From: Thalassospira sp. HF15
GTDB lineage: Bacteria > Pseudomonadota > Alphaproteobacteria > Rhodospirillales > Thalassospiraceae
Length of the DNA: 64,000 nucleotides
Direction: 5' to 3'
Assembly: GCF_011806525.1 (NCBI RefSeq)
Contig: NZ_JAAVKI010000003.1
Coordinates: 62,001 to 126,000 of the forward strand
Every line of letters begins with the position of its first letter. Positions within the stretch are counted from its first letter, which is position 1. This document shows positions 1 to 10,037 of the stretch, piece after piece. A program made the translations under genes and the position numbers. The notes beneath the pieces are model-generated. The model was not told the DNA's origin. It ran no database searches and saw only the letters and a program-made list of their open reading frames with translations.

Positions 1-1570
1 CACGCAGAAGGTTGATCCCGACCAGAACATCAAACACACCAAGCCGCAAATCACGGATGATCTCGATGCGTTCCAGCGTATCGATGTCGGAATGCAGGTA
101 TCGCACCCGAATACCGTGCTCGTGCAGGTATTCGGTCAAATCCTCGGCCATGCGCTTGGTCAGGGTCGTCACCAGAACACGCTGCCCCTTGGCAGCACAT
201 TCCTTGGCCTCACCCAGCAAATCATCAACCTGGGTTTCAACCGGGCGCACGATACAGACCGGGTCGATCAGCCCTGTGGGACGAATGACCTGCTCGGCAA
301 ACACACCACCGGTGCGTTCCATTTCCCAATTACCCGGAGTTGCCGAAACAAACACGCTTTGCGGGCGCATTGCTTCCCATTCCTCGAATTTCAGCGGCCG
401 GTTATCGACACAACTGGGCAGCCGGAAGCCATGCTCGGCCAGGGTGAATTTGCGATTATAGTCCCCTCGGAACATGCCACCGATTTGCGGCACGGCAACG
501 TGGCTTTCATCAACAAACAGCAATGCATTTTCCGGAAGGTATTCAAACAGGGTCGGCGGCGGCTCCCCCGGGGCACGGCCCGACAGCCAGCGGGAATAGT
601 TTTCAATACCCTTGCAGTGACCAACCGTTTCCATCATTTCCAGATCAAAGGTCGTGCGCTGCTCGATCCGTTCAGCCGCCAGCAATTTGCCCTCTGCCTG
701 GAACTGCGCCAGACGGTCTTTAAGCTCCTGCTTGATACCGGTCATCGCCTGCACCAGCGTCGGGCGCGGCGTGACATGGTGCGAATTTGCATAAACCGTG
801 ACCGAGTCCATGGTGGCGAACTTATGCCCGGTCAGCGGATCAAATTCCGCCAGTTCCTCGATCTCGTCACCAAACATCGAAACGCGCCAGGCGCGATCTT
901 CGGCGTGGGCCGGGAAGATTTCCAAAACGTCGCCCCGCACCCGGAAGGTGCCGCGCGAAAACGCCGCGTCATTGCGGGTATATTGCAATTCCACCAGACG
1001 CTTCATGATGTCGTTGCGATCAACTTCATCACCGACCGAAATACGCTGGGTCATCTCAAGGTAGGTTTCCACCGCCCCGATACCGTAAATGCACGAAACA
1101 GACGCCACGATGATACAGTCATTACGCTCAAGGATTGCACGCGTCGCGGCATGGCGCATCCGGTCGATCTGCTCGTTGATCGAACTGTCTTTTTCGATAT
1201 AGGTGTCAGAACGCGGGATATAGGCTTCGGGCTGGTAATAGTCGTAATAGGAAACGAAATATTCCACCGCATTGTCCGGGAAGAAATGCTTCATTTCCGC
1301 ATAAAGCTGGGCCGCCAATGTCTTGTTCGGCGCCAGAACCAATGCCGGGCGCTGGGTCTTGGCGATGATATTGGCCATGGTAAAGGTCTTACCCGACCCG
1401 GTGACACCAAGAAGAACCTGATCGCGCTCGCCGTCATCGATGCCAGACATCAACTCGGCAATCGCCTGTGGCTGATCGCCGGCTGGCTCGTACTCGGTCA
1501 CCAGTTTGAATTCCCGCGAACCGTCCACGGGCGGGCGACGTTTGGTCAAAAATTCCGGCAGCGCATTCAT
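1..1570 (-). CDS. uvrB: UvrABC excinuclease subunit B (3' end beyond window)
   Basis: UvrB is the DNA-damage-verifying helicase-like subunit of nucleotide excision repair in the cytoplasm; UvrA loads it and it recruits UvrC. The reverse-strand translation starts [14 protein letters not shown] and contains the Walker A segment GVTGSGKT near residues 55-62, the damage-wedging beta-hairpin [12 protein letters not shown], and near the left edge the helicase segment [17 protein letters not shown]. About 523 codons are visible; the usual protein is about 660-720 residues, so only the C-terminal part, including the UvrC-contacting UVR domain, is missing. I chose the ATG at 1570, which follows an AGGGG stretch; upstream codons are not UvrB-like. 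A LexA-like half-match lies about 120 bp upstream. The family call is very secure. Confidence 0.96.
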   Translation of the reverse strand, partial: MNALPEFLTKRRPPVDGSREFKLVTEYEPAGDQPQAIAELMSGIDDGERDQVLLGVTGSGKTFTMANIIAKTQRPALVLAPNKTLAAQLYAEMKHFFPDNAVEYFVSYYDYYQPEAYIPRSDTYIEKDSSINEQIDRMRHAATRAILERNDCIIVASVSCIYGIGAVETYLEMTQRISVGDEVDRNDIMKRLVELQYTRNDAAFSRGTFRVRGDVLEIFPAHAEDRAWRVSMFGDEIEELAEFDPLTGHKFATMDSVTVYANSHHVTPRPTLVQAMTGIKQELKDRLAQFQAEGKLLAAERIEQRTTFDLEMMETVGHCKGIENYSRWLSGRAPGEPPPTLFEYLPENALLFVDESHVAVPQIGGMFRGDYNRKFTLAEHGFRLPSCVDNRPLKFEEWEAMRPQSVFVSATPGNWEMERTGGVFAEQVIRPTGLIDPVCIVRPVETQVDDLLGEAKECAAKGQRVLVTTLTKRMAEDLTEYLHEHGIRVRYLHSDIDTLERIEIIRDLRLGVFDVLVGINLLR

Positions 1571-1636
1571 CGGGCAGACCCCTGTTTTATACTGCTCCTA
1601 GTTATAGGTCAGATATGCCCAACCGCAACCCCCACC

Positions 1637-1675
1637 CCTGACAGTTCCTGTCAGGAAATGTCAGCAGACGTCAGG
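1637..1675. promoter_or_regulatory. Dyad plus phased TGTCAG repeats, candidate operator
   Basis: A perfect dyad CCTGACAG-TTC-CTGTCAGG (1637-1655) is followed by TGTCAG at 1659-1664 and CGTCAG at 1669-1674. Together with the TGTCAG inside the dyad, these are three direct units starting exactly 10 bp apart, one helical turn. The site lies between uvrB and aatA, so it could serve either promoter. The binding protein is not identified. Confidence 0.35.
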
Positions 1676-1687
1676 ATGAAATCGGGG

Positions 1688-1702
1688 GAACATCCGGTGA
1701 CC
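1688..1702 (-). promoter_or_regulatory. Possible LexA (SOS) box for uvrB
   Basis: Read on the minus strand this is GGTC-N7-GTTC, seven of eight matches to the alphaproteobacterial LexA consensus GTTC-N7-GTTC. It lies about 120 bp upstream of the uvrB start. uvrB is SOS-controlled in many bacteria, but the position and the mismatch make this weak. Confidence 0.22.
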
Positions 1703-1827
1703 TGATGCGTTTGCACATCAGTTCTTTCCGCTCGGACTTCTTAAAGGCTGCGAAATTGGATAAAATCATCCCAAAGAACCCGCAGAAGGCCCTAAACAGC
1801 CTTGAATTGGAATTAAGGCAGGCGTAG

Positions 1828-3090
<1,263 letters not shown>

Positions 3091-3129
3091 GCTCCGCCAA
3101 CCCGATCTTCGGGATTAAAACCCATCAAA

Positions 3130-3162
3130 CAGGGTCCGGCACTTGCCGGGCCCTGTTTTTTT
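3130..3162 (+). terminator. Rho-independent terminator after aatA
   Basis: A stem of about 12 bp (CAGGGTCCGGCA pairing with TGCCGGGCCCTG, one G-T pair) closes a 2-nt loop and is followed by seven T residues. It starts about 40 bp after the aminotransferase stop. Confidence 0.85.
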
Positions 3163-3240
3163 GTCCATGATTGCAATTAAACAATTACGCACCGAATTAC
3201 CGATATACACCCAGTCAAAGCCCCAACAAAGTTTGCCCCC

Positions 3241-4065
3241 ATGAATGCCACAAGCCCGATGAAGATTGAAAATTTCTACGCCACCGTGAATGGCATCAGC
3301 CTGTCCTGTCAGCGGATTATTCCTGATGACGTTCAGGCCGATGCGCCCACCATCCTGATGCTGCACGAGGCGCTTGGCACCATTCGCATGTGGCGTGACT
3401 TTCCCGCCAGGCTGGCAACTGCAACCCGCCACCCAGTGATCGTCTATGAACGGCGCGGTCATGGAAAATCCGATCCGCACGCAGTTGGCGACATTCCGCG
3501 CGCACTTGATTTCCACAACACCGAAAGTGATGTCTATCTGCACGGCCTGATCACCGAACTTGGCCTCACCAAACCGATCCTGTTTGGCCACAGCGACGGG
3601 GCGACCATCGCGCTTAAATATGCCGCCCGCTTTCCAAACAATGTGACAGCGGTGATTTCAGAAGCCGCCCATGTATTTGTCGAGGATGTTACAGTTACCG
3701 GCATTAACGAGGCCGCCAAGATCTATGCCGATACGGATTGGAAAACCAAGCTCGAACGCCATCACTTTGCCCAGACCGATGATGTCTTCCGCGCCTGGGT
3801 CGATACCTGGCGTCAACCGGCGTTTCTGGACTGGAACATGGTCGATGAACTGCCAAACATCACCTGCCCGCTTCTGGTCATTCAGGGCGATGATGACCAG
3901 TTTGGCAGCGACGAACAGGTCCATACCATCTGTGCCAACACGGGCGGCCCGGTCACCAAGATGCTGATCAGGGGATGCGGCCACATCCCGCATTTTGATC
4001 AACCTGATCAGGTGATCGCAGCAACGCTTCAACATCTCGGCATTACAGAACCCGCAACCGCTTAA
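3241..4065 (+). CDS. Alpha/beta-fold hydrolase
   Basis: A 274-residue alpha/beta hydrolase of unknown substrate. The nucleophile elbow is GHSDG with S118. A strand before it carries YERRGHGKSDP, typical of the haloperoxidase/lipase-like branch. The acid is probably in the GDDDQFG stretch and the histidine in GCGHIPHFD near the C terminus, so the triad looks complete. There is no signal peptide, so it should be cytoplasmic. It is monocistronic, between two terminators, and converges on ahpD. An esterase, lactonase or similar role is possible; the sequence does not decide it. Confidence 0.85.
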   Translation: MNATSPMKIENFYATVNGISLSCQRIIPDDVQADAPTILMLHEALGTIRMWRDFPARLATATRHPVIVYERRGHGKSDPHAVGDIPRALDFHNTESDVYLHGLITELGLTKPILFGHSDGATIALKYAARFPNNVTAVISEAAHVFVEDVTVTGINEAAKIYADTDWKTKLERHHFAQTDDVFRAWVDTWRQPAFLDWNMVDELPNITCPLLVIQGDDDQFGSDEQVHTICANTGGPVTKMLIRGCGHIPHFDQPDQVIAATLQHLGITEPATA

Positions 4066-4090
4066 CGGCGTAACCAGCGAACCAATGCAA

Positions 4091-4125
4091 AAAAAGCCCC
4101 GGCGCCATCAGGCGACCGGGGCTTT
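4091..4125. terminator. Bidirectional terminator between hydrolase and ahpD
   Basis: Stem AAAGCCCCGG pairs with CCGGGGCTTT around a 13-nt loop, with A- and T-rich flanks on both sides. It lies between the convergent hydrolase and ahpD genes and can serve both. Confidence 0.75.
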
Positions 4126-4155
4126 CTGCTGGGCTAATGCCCGAATGTTTATGGC

Positions 4156-4692
4156 TTAGTCAGCCAGTGCGTCTTCGGCGTCAATCACGACGGCAACCGC
4201 ATGGATCACAGATGCGATGCGGATGGCGTTCTGGATGGTTTCCTTTTTGACACCGGCGTTTTTCAGAACCTTGTCATGGGAATCAATGCACATACCGCAA
4301 CCATTGATCGCCGAAACAGCGATCGAAAACAGTTCGAAGTCGGCTTTATCGATGCCCGGCTTGCCGATGATGTTCATCCGCAGACGCGCTGGCATCGAGC
4401 TGTATTCTTCATCTGAAACCAGATGGTTGAACCGGTAATAGATGTTGTTCATGCCCATGATCGCCGCCGCACCCTTGGCTGCCTCGACGGCTTCCGGGCT
4501 CAGTTTATCTGCGGCTTCGTTGGCAATCGCCTTGGTCAGCTTGGCATTGCGCGACGCAAAGGCGCACGCCAAGGCAGTGCCATAAACCTGCTGGTCGGTC
4601 ATGCCCGGATTGTTGGCCATGCTCGAAAGGTTCAGCTTAAGGTCCTTGGCATAGGCCGGCATGGAGTCCTTGATTTCAACGATCGACGTCAT
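4156..4692 (-). CDS. ahpD: Alkyl hydroperoxide reductase AhpD (carboxymuconolactone decarboxylase fold)
   Basis: AhpD is a small thiol reductase that reduces AhpC, and it can have weak peroxidase activity itself. The 178-residue product has the CMD-fold active site E120...C132-G-M-C135...H139, matching the catalytic Glu-CxxC-His arrangement of mycobacterial AhpD. I chose the ATG at 4692, preceded by AGAGGA; an upstream in-frame extension of 33 residues has no family similarity. It lies 178 bp downstream of ahpC on the same strand, the classic ahpC-ahpD pair, with divergent oxyR next to ahpC. Cytoplasmic. Confidence 0.93.
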   Translation of the reverse strand: MTSIVEIKDSMPAYAKDLKLNLSSMANNPGMTDQQVYGTALACAFASRNAKLTKAIANEAADKLSPEAVEAAKGAAAIMGMNNIYYRFNHLVSDEEYSSMPARLRMNIIGKPGIDKADFELFSIAVSAINGCGMCIDSHDKVLKNAGVKKETIQNAIRIASVIHAVAVVIDAEDALAD

Positions 4693-4870
4693 GGGAAAAA
4701 TCCTCTGAAACTGTCTGAAACGATAAACGGGTAATTTAAAAACGAATGCGTCATCAGCCTGGCCGGTGCCACGCCCGAATGGGGCAGGCAATTCAAAACT
4801 CGGTAAAACTCACAGGCTGAAAAGCGGGACCGGGCCAAAGCCCGATCCCGAAATCATGTCCGAACGGGAC

Positions 4871-5398
4871 TTAGAGGGTTTCGTCACCCTGGGTCCAGTT
4901 GCACGGGCAAAGTTCGTCGGTCTGCAGAGCGTCGAGAATACGAAGCGCTTCCTGCGGGTTACGACCAACGTTCAGGTCGTTGACCTGTACGTGACGGATG
5001 ATGTTGTCCGGGTCGATGATGAAGGTCGCGCGCAGCGCAACACCGGCGTCTTTGGCCAGAACACCAAGGGCGGTCGAGAGTTCTTTTTTCTCGTCAGCCA
5101 GCCATACGAACGGGCTGTCGCCAAGGTCTTCGTGGTGGGTACGCCATGCAGCGTGGACGAAGTCGGTGTCGGTCGAGCAACCCAGAAGAACCGCGTCACG
5201 GTCTTCGAAGTCACCATTCAGTTCGCCGTAACCGACGATTTCGGTCGGGCAAACAAAGGTGAAGTCTTTCGGCCAGAAGAACAGGATCTTCCATTTGCCT
5301 TCATAGGACTTGTCGGTAACCGGTGCGAAGCTGTCCGGGCTTTTGCCCGAAACGCCGGTAAGATTAAATTCTGGAAGCGTATCACCAACGGTAAGCAT
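4871..5398 (-). CDS. ahpC: Peroxiredoxin AhpC
   Basis: This 2-Cys peroxiredoxin reduces hydrogen peroxide and organic hydroperoxides. The 175-residue protein has the peroxidatic cysteine C50 in FTFVCPTEI and C164 and C166 in a C-terminal CPC motif. The three-cysteine pattern is that of AhpC proteins that work with AhpD rather than AhpF, agreeing with ahpD directly downstream. I chose the ATG at 5398, which has AGGAG just upstream. The gene is divergent from oxyR across 165 bp and is expected to be induced by oxidised OxyR. Confidence 0.95.
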   Translation of the reverse strand: MLTVGDTLPEFNLTGVSGKSPDSFAPVTDKSYEGKWKILFFWPKDFTFVCPTEIVGYGELNGDFEDRDAVLLGCSTDTDFVHAAWRTHHEDLGDSPFVWLADEKKELSTALGVLAKDAGVALRATFIIDPDNIIRHVQVNDLNVGRNPQEALRILDALQTDELCPCNWTQGDETL

Positions 5399-5563
5399 TA
5401 TGGTTACTCCTAACCCAGTTTGTAAAAACGATGAGCGGCCCCCGACAGGCCGCAAAAATTTTTGTGTGCAGTTGCAAAAAATGCACTGCTTGCTAGCGAT
5501 TTGTAGAGAAATGCATTACCTAAGACAAATAGATAAAACTTGGATTCTTGATAGGAAAAATTT
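5399..5563. promoter_or_regulatory. ahpC-oxyR divergent control region
   Basis: This AT-rich spacer should contain both promoters and the OxyR sites. Two ATAG tetramers lie at 5529-5532 and 5551-5554, exactly 22 bp apart, the spacing expected between successive ATAG half-sites of an extended OxyR site; the partner CTAT elements are degenerate. A near-palindrome GCAGTTGCA / TGCACTGC lies at 5468-5489. The function is inferred from gene context. Confidence 0.4.
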
Positions 5564-6487
5564 ATGGCTGCCCAACCGAGCATCAAGCAGCTCAAATATC
5601 TTGTAGCCCTGTCCGAGACCGGACATTTTGGCCGCGCAGCAGAGGCTTGCTTCATTACGCAGCCAAGTTTGTCGGCTGCAATCAGCGAGCTTGAGAACCT
5701 TCTGGGCGCCCAACTGGTCGAACGCAACAAGCGTCAGGTCCTGATGACTCCGCTCGGCGAAGAGGTCGTTTCGCGGGCGCGAAATATCCTGCAGGAAGTC
5801 GATGAACTGACCACCATGGCACAGGCCGCTTCCGACCCGCTATCGGGCCCGATCCACATTGGCGTCATTCCGACCATTGGCCCATATCTGTTGCCCGATG
5901 TGATGGCATCGCTGAAATCGGGATTCCCGAAATTGCAGCCGCTGTTGCGCGAAGATCAGACCGCCAAGCTGGTCGAGCTTCTGATGGCGGGCAAACTTGA
6001 TCTTGCCCTGATTGCGCTGCCGATTGATGAAAACTGGCTCGAAGAGTTCGAACTGTTCGAGGACCGCTTTGTCTTTGCCTGCGCGCCGAACAATCCGCTG
6101 ACGCACAAAAAGCATCTCGAAATCAGCGACATCAAGGATGAAAAACTCCTGCTGCTCGAAGATGGCCACTGCCTGCGCGATCAGGCACTGGAAGTCTGCC
6201 AGAAGGCGGGCTGGAACAAGTCGGCTGATTTTCAGGCCAACAGCCTGTCCACACTGGTTCAGATGGTTGGGGCCGGCATCGGTGCCACACTGTTGCCTGA
6301 AATGTCGCTTGAAGTTGAAGCACGTCGGCCCGATTTGCTGAAAATCGTTCCGTTTGAAAATCCGGTACCGATTCGGCGCATTGGCATGGTCTGGCGGCGC
6401 AGTTCGGCCCGCAAACGCGAATATCGCCAATTGGCGGCATATCTGCGTGATCGTCTGGCCCCGCGCGATGAGGCCGTCGTTGCCTGA
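5564..6487 (+). CDS. oxyR: Hydrogen-peroxide-sensing LysR regulator OxyR
   Basis: OxyR activates peroxide-defence genes when a disulfide forms between two conserved cysteines. This 307-residue LysR-type protein has the N-terminal winged helix-turn-helix (residues about 5-65, with SETGHFGRAAEACFITQPSLSAAI) and a substrate-binding-like domain. C203 in LLEDGHC and C212 in LEVCQKAG are nine residues apart, the same spacing as C199/C208 of E. coli OxyR, in the same local sequence. The divergent ahpC-ahpD operon is the obvious target. I consider both name and role secure. Confidence 0.94.
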   Translation: MAAQPSIKQLKYLVALSETGHFGRAAEACFITQPSLSAAISELENLLGAQLVERNKRQVLMTPLGEEVVSRARNILQEVDELTTMAQAASDPLSGPIHIGVIPTIGPYLLPDVMASLKSGFPKLQPLLREDQTAKLVELLMAGKLDLALIALPIDENWLEEFELFEDRFVFACAPNNPLTHKKHLEISDIKDEKLLLLEDGHCLRDQALEVCQKAGWNKSADFQANSLSTLVQMVGAGIGATLLPEMSLEVEARRPDLLKIVPFENPVPIRRIGMVWRRSSARKREYRQLAAYLRDRLAPRDEAVVA

Positions 6488-6541
6488 TCAAAAGCCCGTT
6501 GCCCGACGTAACACTTAGGACACACACAACAGACATAGCCG

Positions 6542-7525
6542 ATGCTGCCGATCAAGGACAACAACCCGACCACCATCACGCCATGGGTCACCTACGCGAT
6601 CATTGCCATCAATGTCGTGGTGTTTCTTGGCACCGTCACCCTTGATCCGCGCGCAACGGTTCTGATGAACCTGCAATATGGCGCCATCCCGGCCGTGCTG
6701 TTTGGTCATGCGGAATTGCCACCGGGCTTTTCGCCCTTCCCGGCCGGTTTCGGGTTCCTGTCGATCTTTTCGGCCATGTTCATGCATGGCGGCTGGATGC
6801 ATCTTGGCGGCAATATGCTTTATCTCTGGATCTTCGGGAACAATGTCGAAGATTCCATGGGCCATTTCCGCTTTCTTGTTTTCTATCTCGCTTGCGGTGT
6901 TGCCGCCGCCCTTGGTCACGGGCTGCTTGATACCCAATCAGAAATTCCAATGATCGGCGCTTCCGGTGCGCTTGCAGGCGTCTTGGGGGCTTATTTCCTG
7001 CTTTATCCCAAGGCGCGCGTGCTGGTCTGGTTCTTCTGGGTGTTTATCTTTTATGTCCCGGCTGTCGTCGTGCTGGGTTTCTGGTTTGTCAGTCAGGTGA
7101 TCAATTTCGGCAGTGGTGCCGGTGGTGGCATTGCATGGGTTGCCCATATTGCCGGCTTCCTTGCCGGACTTGCCCTGATCCCGCTATTCAAGCATCGCAA
7201 TGTACCGCTGTGGCATGACGGATCACCCGCACCCGCCTTTGGCATCTATCGCCCGGGTCGCAAAACCCGCGGATCCACATCAAACATCCCGCCCTGGGCT
7301 GCGACCTATGAGGCAGAGCGTGCCGCCAGGCACGCCAATATGCGCCGCGATCAACGCGGGCCATGGGGCAAAGACGGCGAAGACCGCGACACATCACCAT
7401 GGGGCCGCTATCAGCCAAAATCCCCATCTGAGGCAAAACCAAAGCCAAAGCCAAAATCCAAACCGTCAGTCGGCTTGCCCAAAGTTGTCCGCTTGCATCC
7501 GGACCGCAACAAGGATGATACTTAG
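6542..7525 (+). CDS. Rhomboid family intramembrane serine protease
   Basis: Rhomboids cleave transmembrane substrates inside the inner membrane. This 327-residue protein has about six hydrophobic segments, the catalytic serine S141 in GASGALAGVLGAY and the catalytic histidine H202 in AHIAGFLAGL, with the HGGWMHLGGNMLYLWIFG segment of loop 1/TM2 upstream. After the last membrane segment (about residue 215) there is a hydrophilic cytoplasmic tail of over 100 residues with tryptophan-rich motifs (NIPPWAATYEAERAARHANM) and a KPKPKPKSKP run. Substrates are unknown. The Shine-Dalgarno sequence is poor, so the ATG at 6542 is likely rather than certain. Confidence 0.9.
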   Translation: MLPIKDNNPTTITPWVTYAIIAINVVVFLGTVTLDPRATVLMNLQYGAIPAVLFGHAELPPGFSPFPAGFGFLSIFSAMFMHGGWMHLGGNMLYLWIFGNNVEDSMGHFRFLVFYLACGVAAALGHGLLDTQSEIPMIGASGALAGVLGAYFLLYPKARVLVWFFWVFIFYVPAVVVLGFWFVSQVINFGSGAGGGIAWVAHIAGFLAGLALIPLFKHRNVPLWHDGSPAPAFGIYRPGRKTRGSTSNIPPWAATYEAERAARHANMRRDQRGPWGKDGEDRDTSPWGRYQPKSPSEAKPKPKPKSKPSVGLPKVVRLHPDRNKDDT

Positions 7526-7561
7526 GCCAAAGTAAAAAAGTCGTCCCCGGAGGAAGTCGTT

Positions 7562-8602
7562 ATGCGCGCTGCCTATTTCACCGAATATCAGGGCCCGATA
7601 GAGGTCCAGAACGTCCCCGACCCGACCCCGCAAAATGGCGGTGTGGTCATCAAGGTCGGGGCGACCGGTCTGTGCCGTAGCGACTGGCATGGCTGGATGG
7701 GCCATGATTCCGATGTGCAGCTACCCCATGTCCCGGGCCATGAGTTTGCCGGCACCGTGGTTGCGGTCGGCAAGGATATCAAACGCTGGAAAGAAGGTGA
7801 TCGCGTCACCGTCCCGTTTGTGTCGGGCTGTGGTCATTGCCCGGAATGCCATAGCGGCAATCATCAGGTCTGCGATCACCAGTTCCAGCCGGGCTTTACC
7901 GATTGGGGCAGCTTTGCCGAATATGTCGCGATTGATTATGCCGACACCAATCTGGTCCACCTGCCTGACGAAATGGATTTCGCCACCGCCGCCAGCCTCG
8001 GCTGTCGTTTCGCCACAAGCTTCCGCGGTGTGATTGATCAGGGCAAGCTTTCCGCCGGGCAAATCGTCGCCGTCCATGGTGCCGGCGGTGTCGGGCTTTC
8101 GGCCATCATGATTGCCGCTGCGGCCGGTGCCTATGTGGTGGCGGTCGATATTGATAACGCCAAGCTCGACTTTGCCAAGGAAATCGGTGCCAACGCAGTC
8201 CTGAATGCGCAGGAAGTCGATGATATCCCGACCGCGATCAAGGACATCACCCGGGGTGGCGCACATGTGTCGGTCGACGCACTTGGAAGTGCGGCAACCT
8301 GCTTTAACTCGGTCGCGTGCTTGCGCAAACGCGGCAAACATATTCAGATCGGGCTAATGACCGGCGACCATGCCCATGCCAAGGTGCCGATGGACCGCGT
8401 CGTCGCCCATGAACTTGAAATCCTTGGCAGCCACGGCATGCAGGCATTTCGCTATGACGCGATGCTTGACATGATCCAGTCAGGCAAACTCGCCCCGCAA
8501 AAGCTGATTGCTGATCACGTCACATTGGCCGAGGGGGCGACTGCGCTGATGAACATGGATAGCTTCGCCTCGACCGGTGTTACCGTGATTGATCGGTTCT
8601 GA
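7562..8602 (+). CDS. Zinc-dependent alcohol dehydrogenase
   Basis: A 346-residue medium-chain dehydrogenase. Catalytic zinc ligands are visible in [10 protein letters not shown] and GHEFAG (residues about 37 and 60); the four-cysteine structural zinc lobe is [15 protein letters not shown]. The Rossmann motif GAGGVGL precedes a strand ending in an acidic residue (AVDID), which suggests NAD rather than NADP. The alcohol or aldehyde substrate cannot be told. GGAGGAAG stands upstream of the ATG, and the next gene starts 3 bp after the stop, so the two are co-transcribed. Confidence 0.9.
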   Translation: MRAAYFTEYQGPIEVQNVPDPTPQNGGVVIKVGATGLCRSDWHGWMGHDSDVQLPHVPGHEFAGTVVAVGKDIKRWKEGDRVTVPFVSGCGHCPECHSGNHQVCDHQFQPGFTDWGSFAEYVAIDYADTNLVHLPDEMDFATAASLGCRFATSFRGVIDQGKLSAGQIVAVHGAGGVGLSAIMIAAAAGAYVVAVDIDNAKLDFAKEIGANAVLNAQEVDDIPTAIKDITRGGAHVSVDALGSAATCFNSVACLRKRGKHIQIGLMTGDHAHAKVPMDRVVAHELEILGSHGMQAFRYDAMLDMIQSGKLAPQKLIADHVTLAEGATALMNMDSFASTGVTVIDRF

Positions 8603-8605
8603 TCG

Positions 8606-9118
8606 ATGCTGGCGGGAATTGCCTTTCAGCCCAAAGACCCGATTGACGATCTGCTTGCCGGAATTGCCGACGCCATGTTGGCAAACGGCAAGTCGGTCGC
8701 GGGTTATGTGCAAAAACGCCGCAAGGATGCCGATTGCGGCACCCTTGTCCATGTCCGCAATCTGCGCAGCGGCGATGAAATGCCAATCACGAAAAATCGT
8801 GGCAAAATGGCCAAGGGCTGCAAGCTTGATGGCGACGCGCTTTCCACCTTGGCCGAACAGCTTGCACGCGATGTTGAAGCCGGATCCGACATCCTGATCA
8901 TCGCCCGCTTTGGCCGAAGCGAGGCCGAAGGACGCGGGCTACGTGATGTGATTTCACGCGCGCTGGATCTGGAAATTCCGGTTCTGGTCGGGGTGCGTGA
9001 TGAATATCGCGATGCGTGGGAGGAATTCCATGGCGGCTATGCCGATGCACTTACCCTTGACGCAACAGCCATCGAAAACTGGCTGTCGGCAACAGCCGCG
9101 GATACCGTCACAGTCTAA
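8606..9118 (+). CDS. DUF2478 family protein
   Basis: A 170-residue cytoplasmic protein resembling the DUF2478 family, small P-loop-like proteins often found near molybdate or dehydrogenase genes. The diagnostic stretch is ILIIARFGRSEAEGRGLRDVI near residues 97-117, followed by IPVLVGVRDEYRDAW. It begins 3 bp after the alcohol dehydrogenase stop and has no own promoter space, so the two are probably translated from one transcript. The biochemical role is unknown; the association with an oxidoreductase is the only hint. Confidence 0.75.
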   Translation: MLAGIAFQPKDPIDDLLAGIADAMLANGKSVAGYVQKRRKDADCGTLVHVRNLRSGDEMPITKNRGKMAKGCKLDGDALSTLAEQLARDVEAGSDILIIARFGRSEAEGRGLRDVISRALDLEIPVLVGVRDEYRDAWEEFHGGYADALTLDATAIENWLSATAADTVTV

Positions 9119-9156
9119 CGACCTGACGTCACGGCTCAAAGGTCAGACATCAGCAA

Positions 9157-9894
9157 CTAGCTGCTTTGCCCAACGTCACAGGAAACCTGATTCTTGACGA
9201 GAACCTGCTTCGCAAAGCGTTCAAACCACGCCCCGAATGCCGCATCGTATTTCTCGCGGCCAGCACGTTGGGTATCGGGGCACTGGGCGTTCGGGCGGTC
9301 GGTCTTGTCCGCGGCATTTGAAAGCCAGCGTTCATGTGCTTCATCATCGACTTCCGGGTGGAACTGAATGCCCCAGATCCGCTCATCAATATGATAGGCC
9401 TGATGGGGGAATGTCGGCCCCGTCGCCACCAGCTCTGCCCCTTCTGGAAGTCCAAACCCTTCGCTGTGCCAGTGATAAACAACCATTTCCTCGGGAAACA
9501 AGTGTTGTCCGGCCTCGGTTGCCTGCACCGGGTAATAGCCGATCTCGGTCATGCCGTCGGGGTGGGGTAAAACGTCCGCGCCAAAGTGGCGGGCCATCAT
9601 CTGTGCGCCAAGGCAAATGCCAAGATACATCGCATCACTGTCCACCACATGCGGCAGCCAGTTCATGATCGCACGGACATTATCAAGATGATCGTCATTG
9701 GCACTCATCGGGCCACCAAACACGACAACCAGATGGTATTTGCCAAGATCGGTCGGAAGCGGATCCCCCTCACCGGGCCGGCGGATGTCAAACTCGAACC
9801 CGTACTGGCGCATTACGGTTCCCAACCGTCCCGGTTGTCCGGTGGCGGAATTGAAAACCAGTAAGATGCGTTTTTTTGGGCTCAGATCGTTCAT
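9157..9894 (-). CDS. Class I glutamine amidotransferase
   Basis: A stand-alone class I glutamine amidotransferase domain of 245 residues. The nucleophile C94 lies in GICLGAQMMARHFG and the His/Glu partners are H179 and E181 in GIQFHPEVDDEAHERW, so the triad is intact. The arrangement resembles GMP-synthase-like amidotransferases that act on gamma-glutamyl compounds, such as gamma-glutamylpolyamine hydrolases, but no synthetase domain is attached and the substrate is unknown. The gene is transcribed alone; a 143-bp gap with the ychF terminator separates it from ychF. Confidence 0.85.
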   Translation of the reverse strand: MNDLSPKKRILLVFNSATGQPGRLGTVMRQYGFEFDIRRPGEGDPLPTDLGKYHLVVVFGGPMSANDDHLDNVRAIMNWLPHVVDSDAMYLGICLGAQMMARHFGADVLPHPDGMTEIGYYPVQATEAGQHLFPEEMVVYHWHSEGFGLPEGAELVATGPTFPHQAYHIDERIWGIQFHPEVDDEAHERWLSNAADKTDRPNAQCPDTQRAGREKYDAAFGAWFERFAKQVLVKNQVSCDVGQSS

Positions 9895-9982
9895 GCCATC
9901 CTCTTTGCTGCAAGAGCGAAGGTAGACCGCGTTTCACCGTTTTGACAAGCCCTGCATGGGTAAAACGATAGGCCCAAAAACC

Positions 9983-10013
9983 AAAGACCGCCCTAAAGCG
10001 TAGGGCGGTCTTT
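9983..10013 (-). terminator. Terminator after ychF
   Basis: A perfect 13-bp stem (AAAGACCGCCCTA / TAGGGCGGTCTTT) with a 5-nt loop follows the ychF stop within 25 bp. On the minus strand it runs into CTTTGGTTTTT. It ends the prs-rplY-pth-ychF cluster. Confidence 0.85.
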
Positions 10014-10037
10014 GAAATCATTATAAAAAACGCTGAT

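Noticed and set aside
92..1705. Long open frame of 537 codons on the plus strand
   Set aside because: It is antisense to uvrB, whose translation carries clear UvrB motifs over the whole length; the plus-strand product has no recognisable domain.
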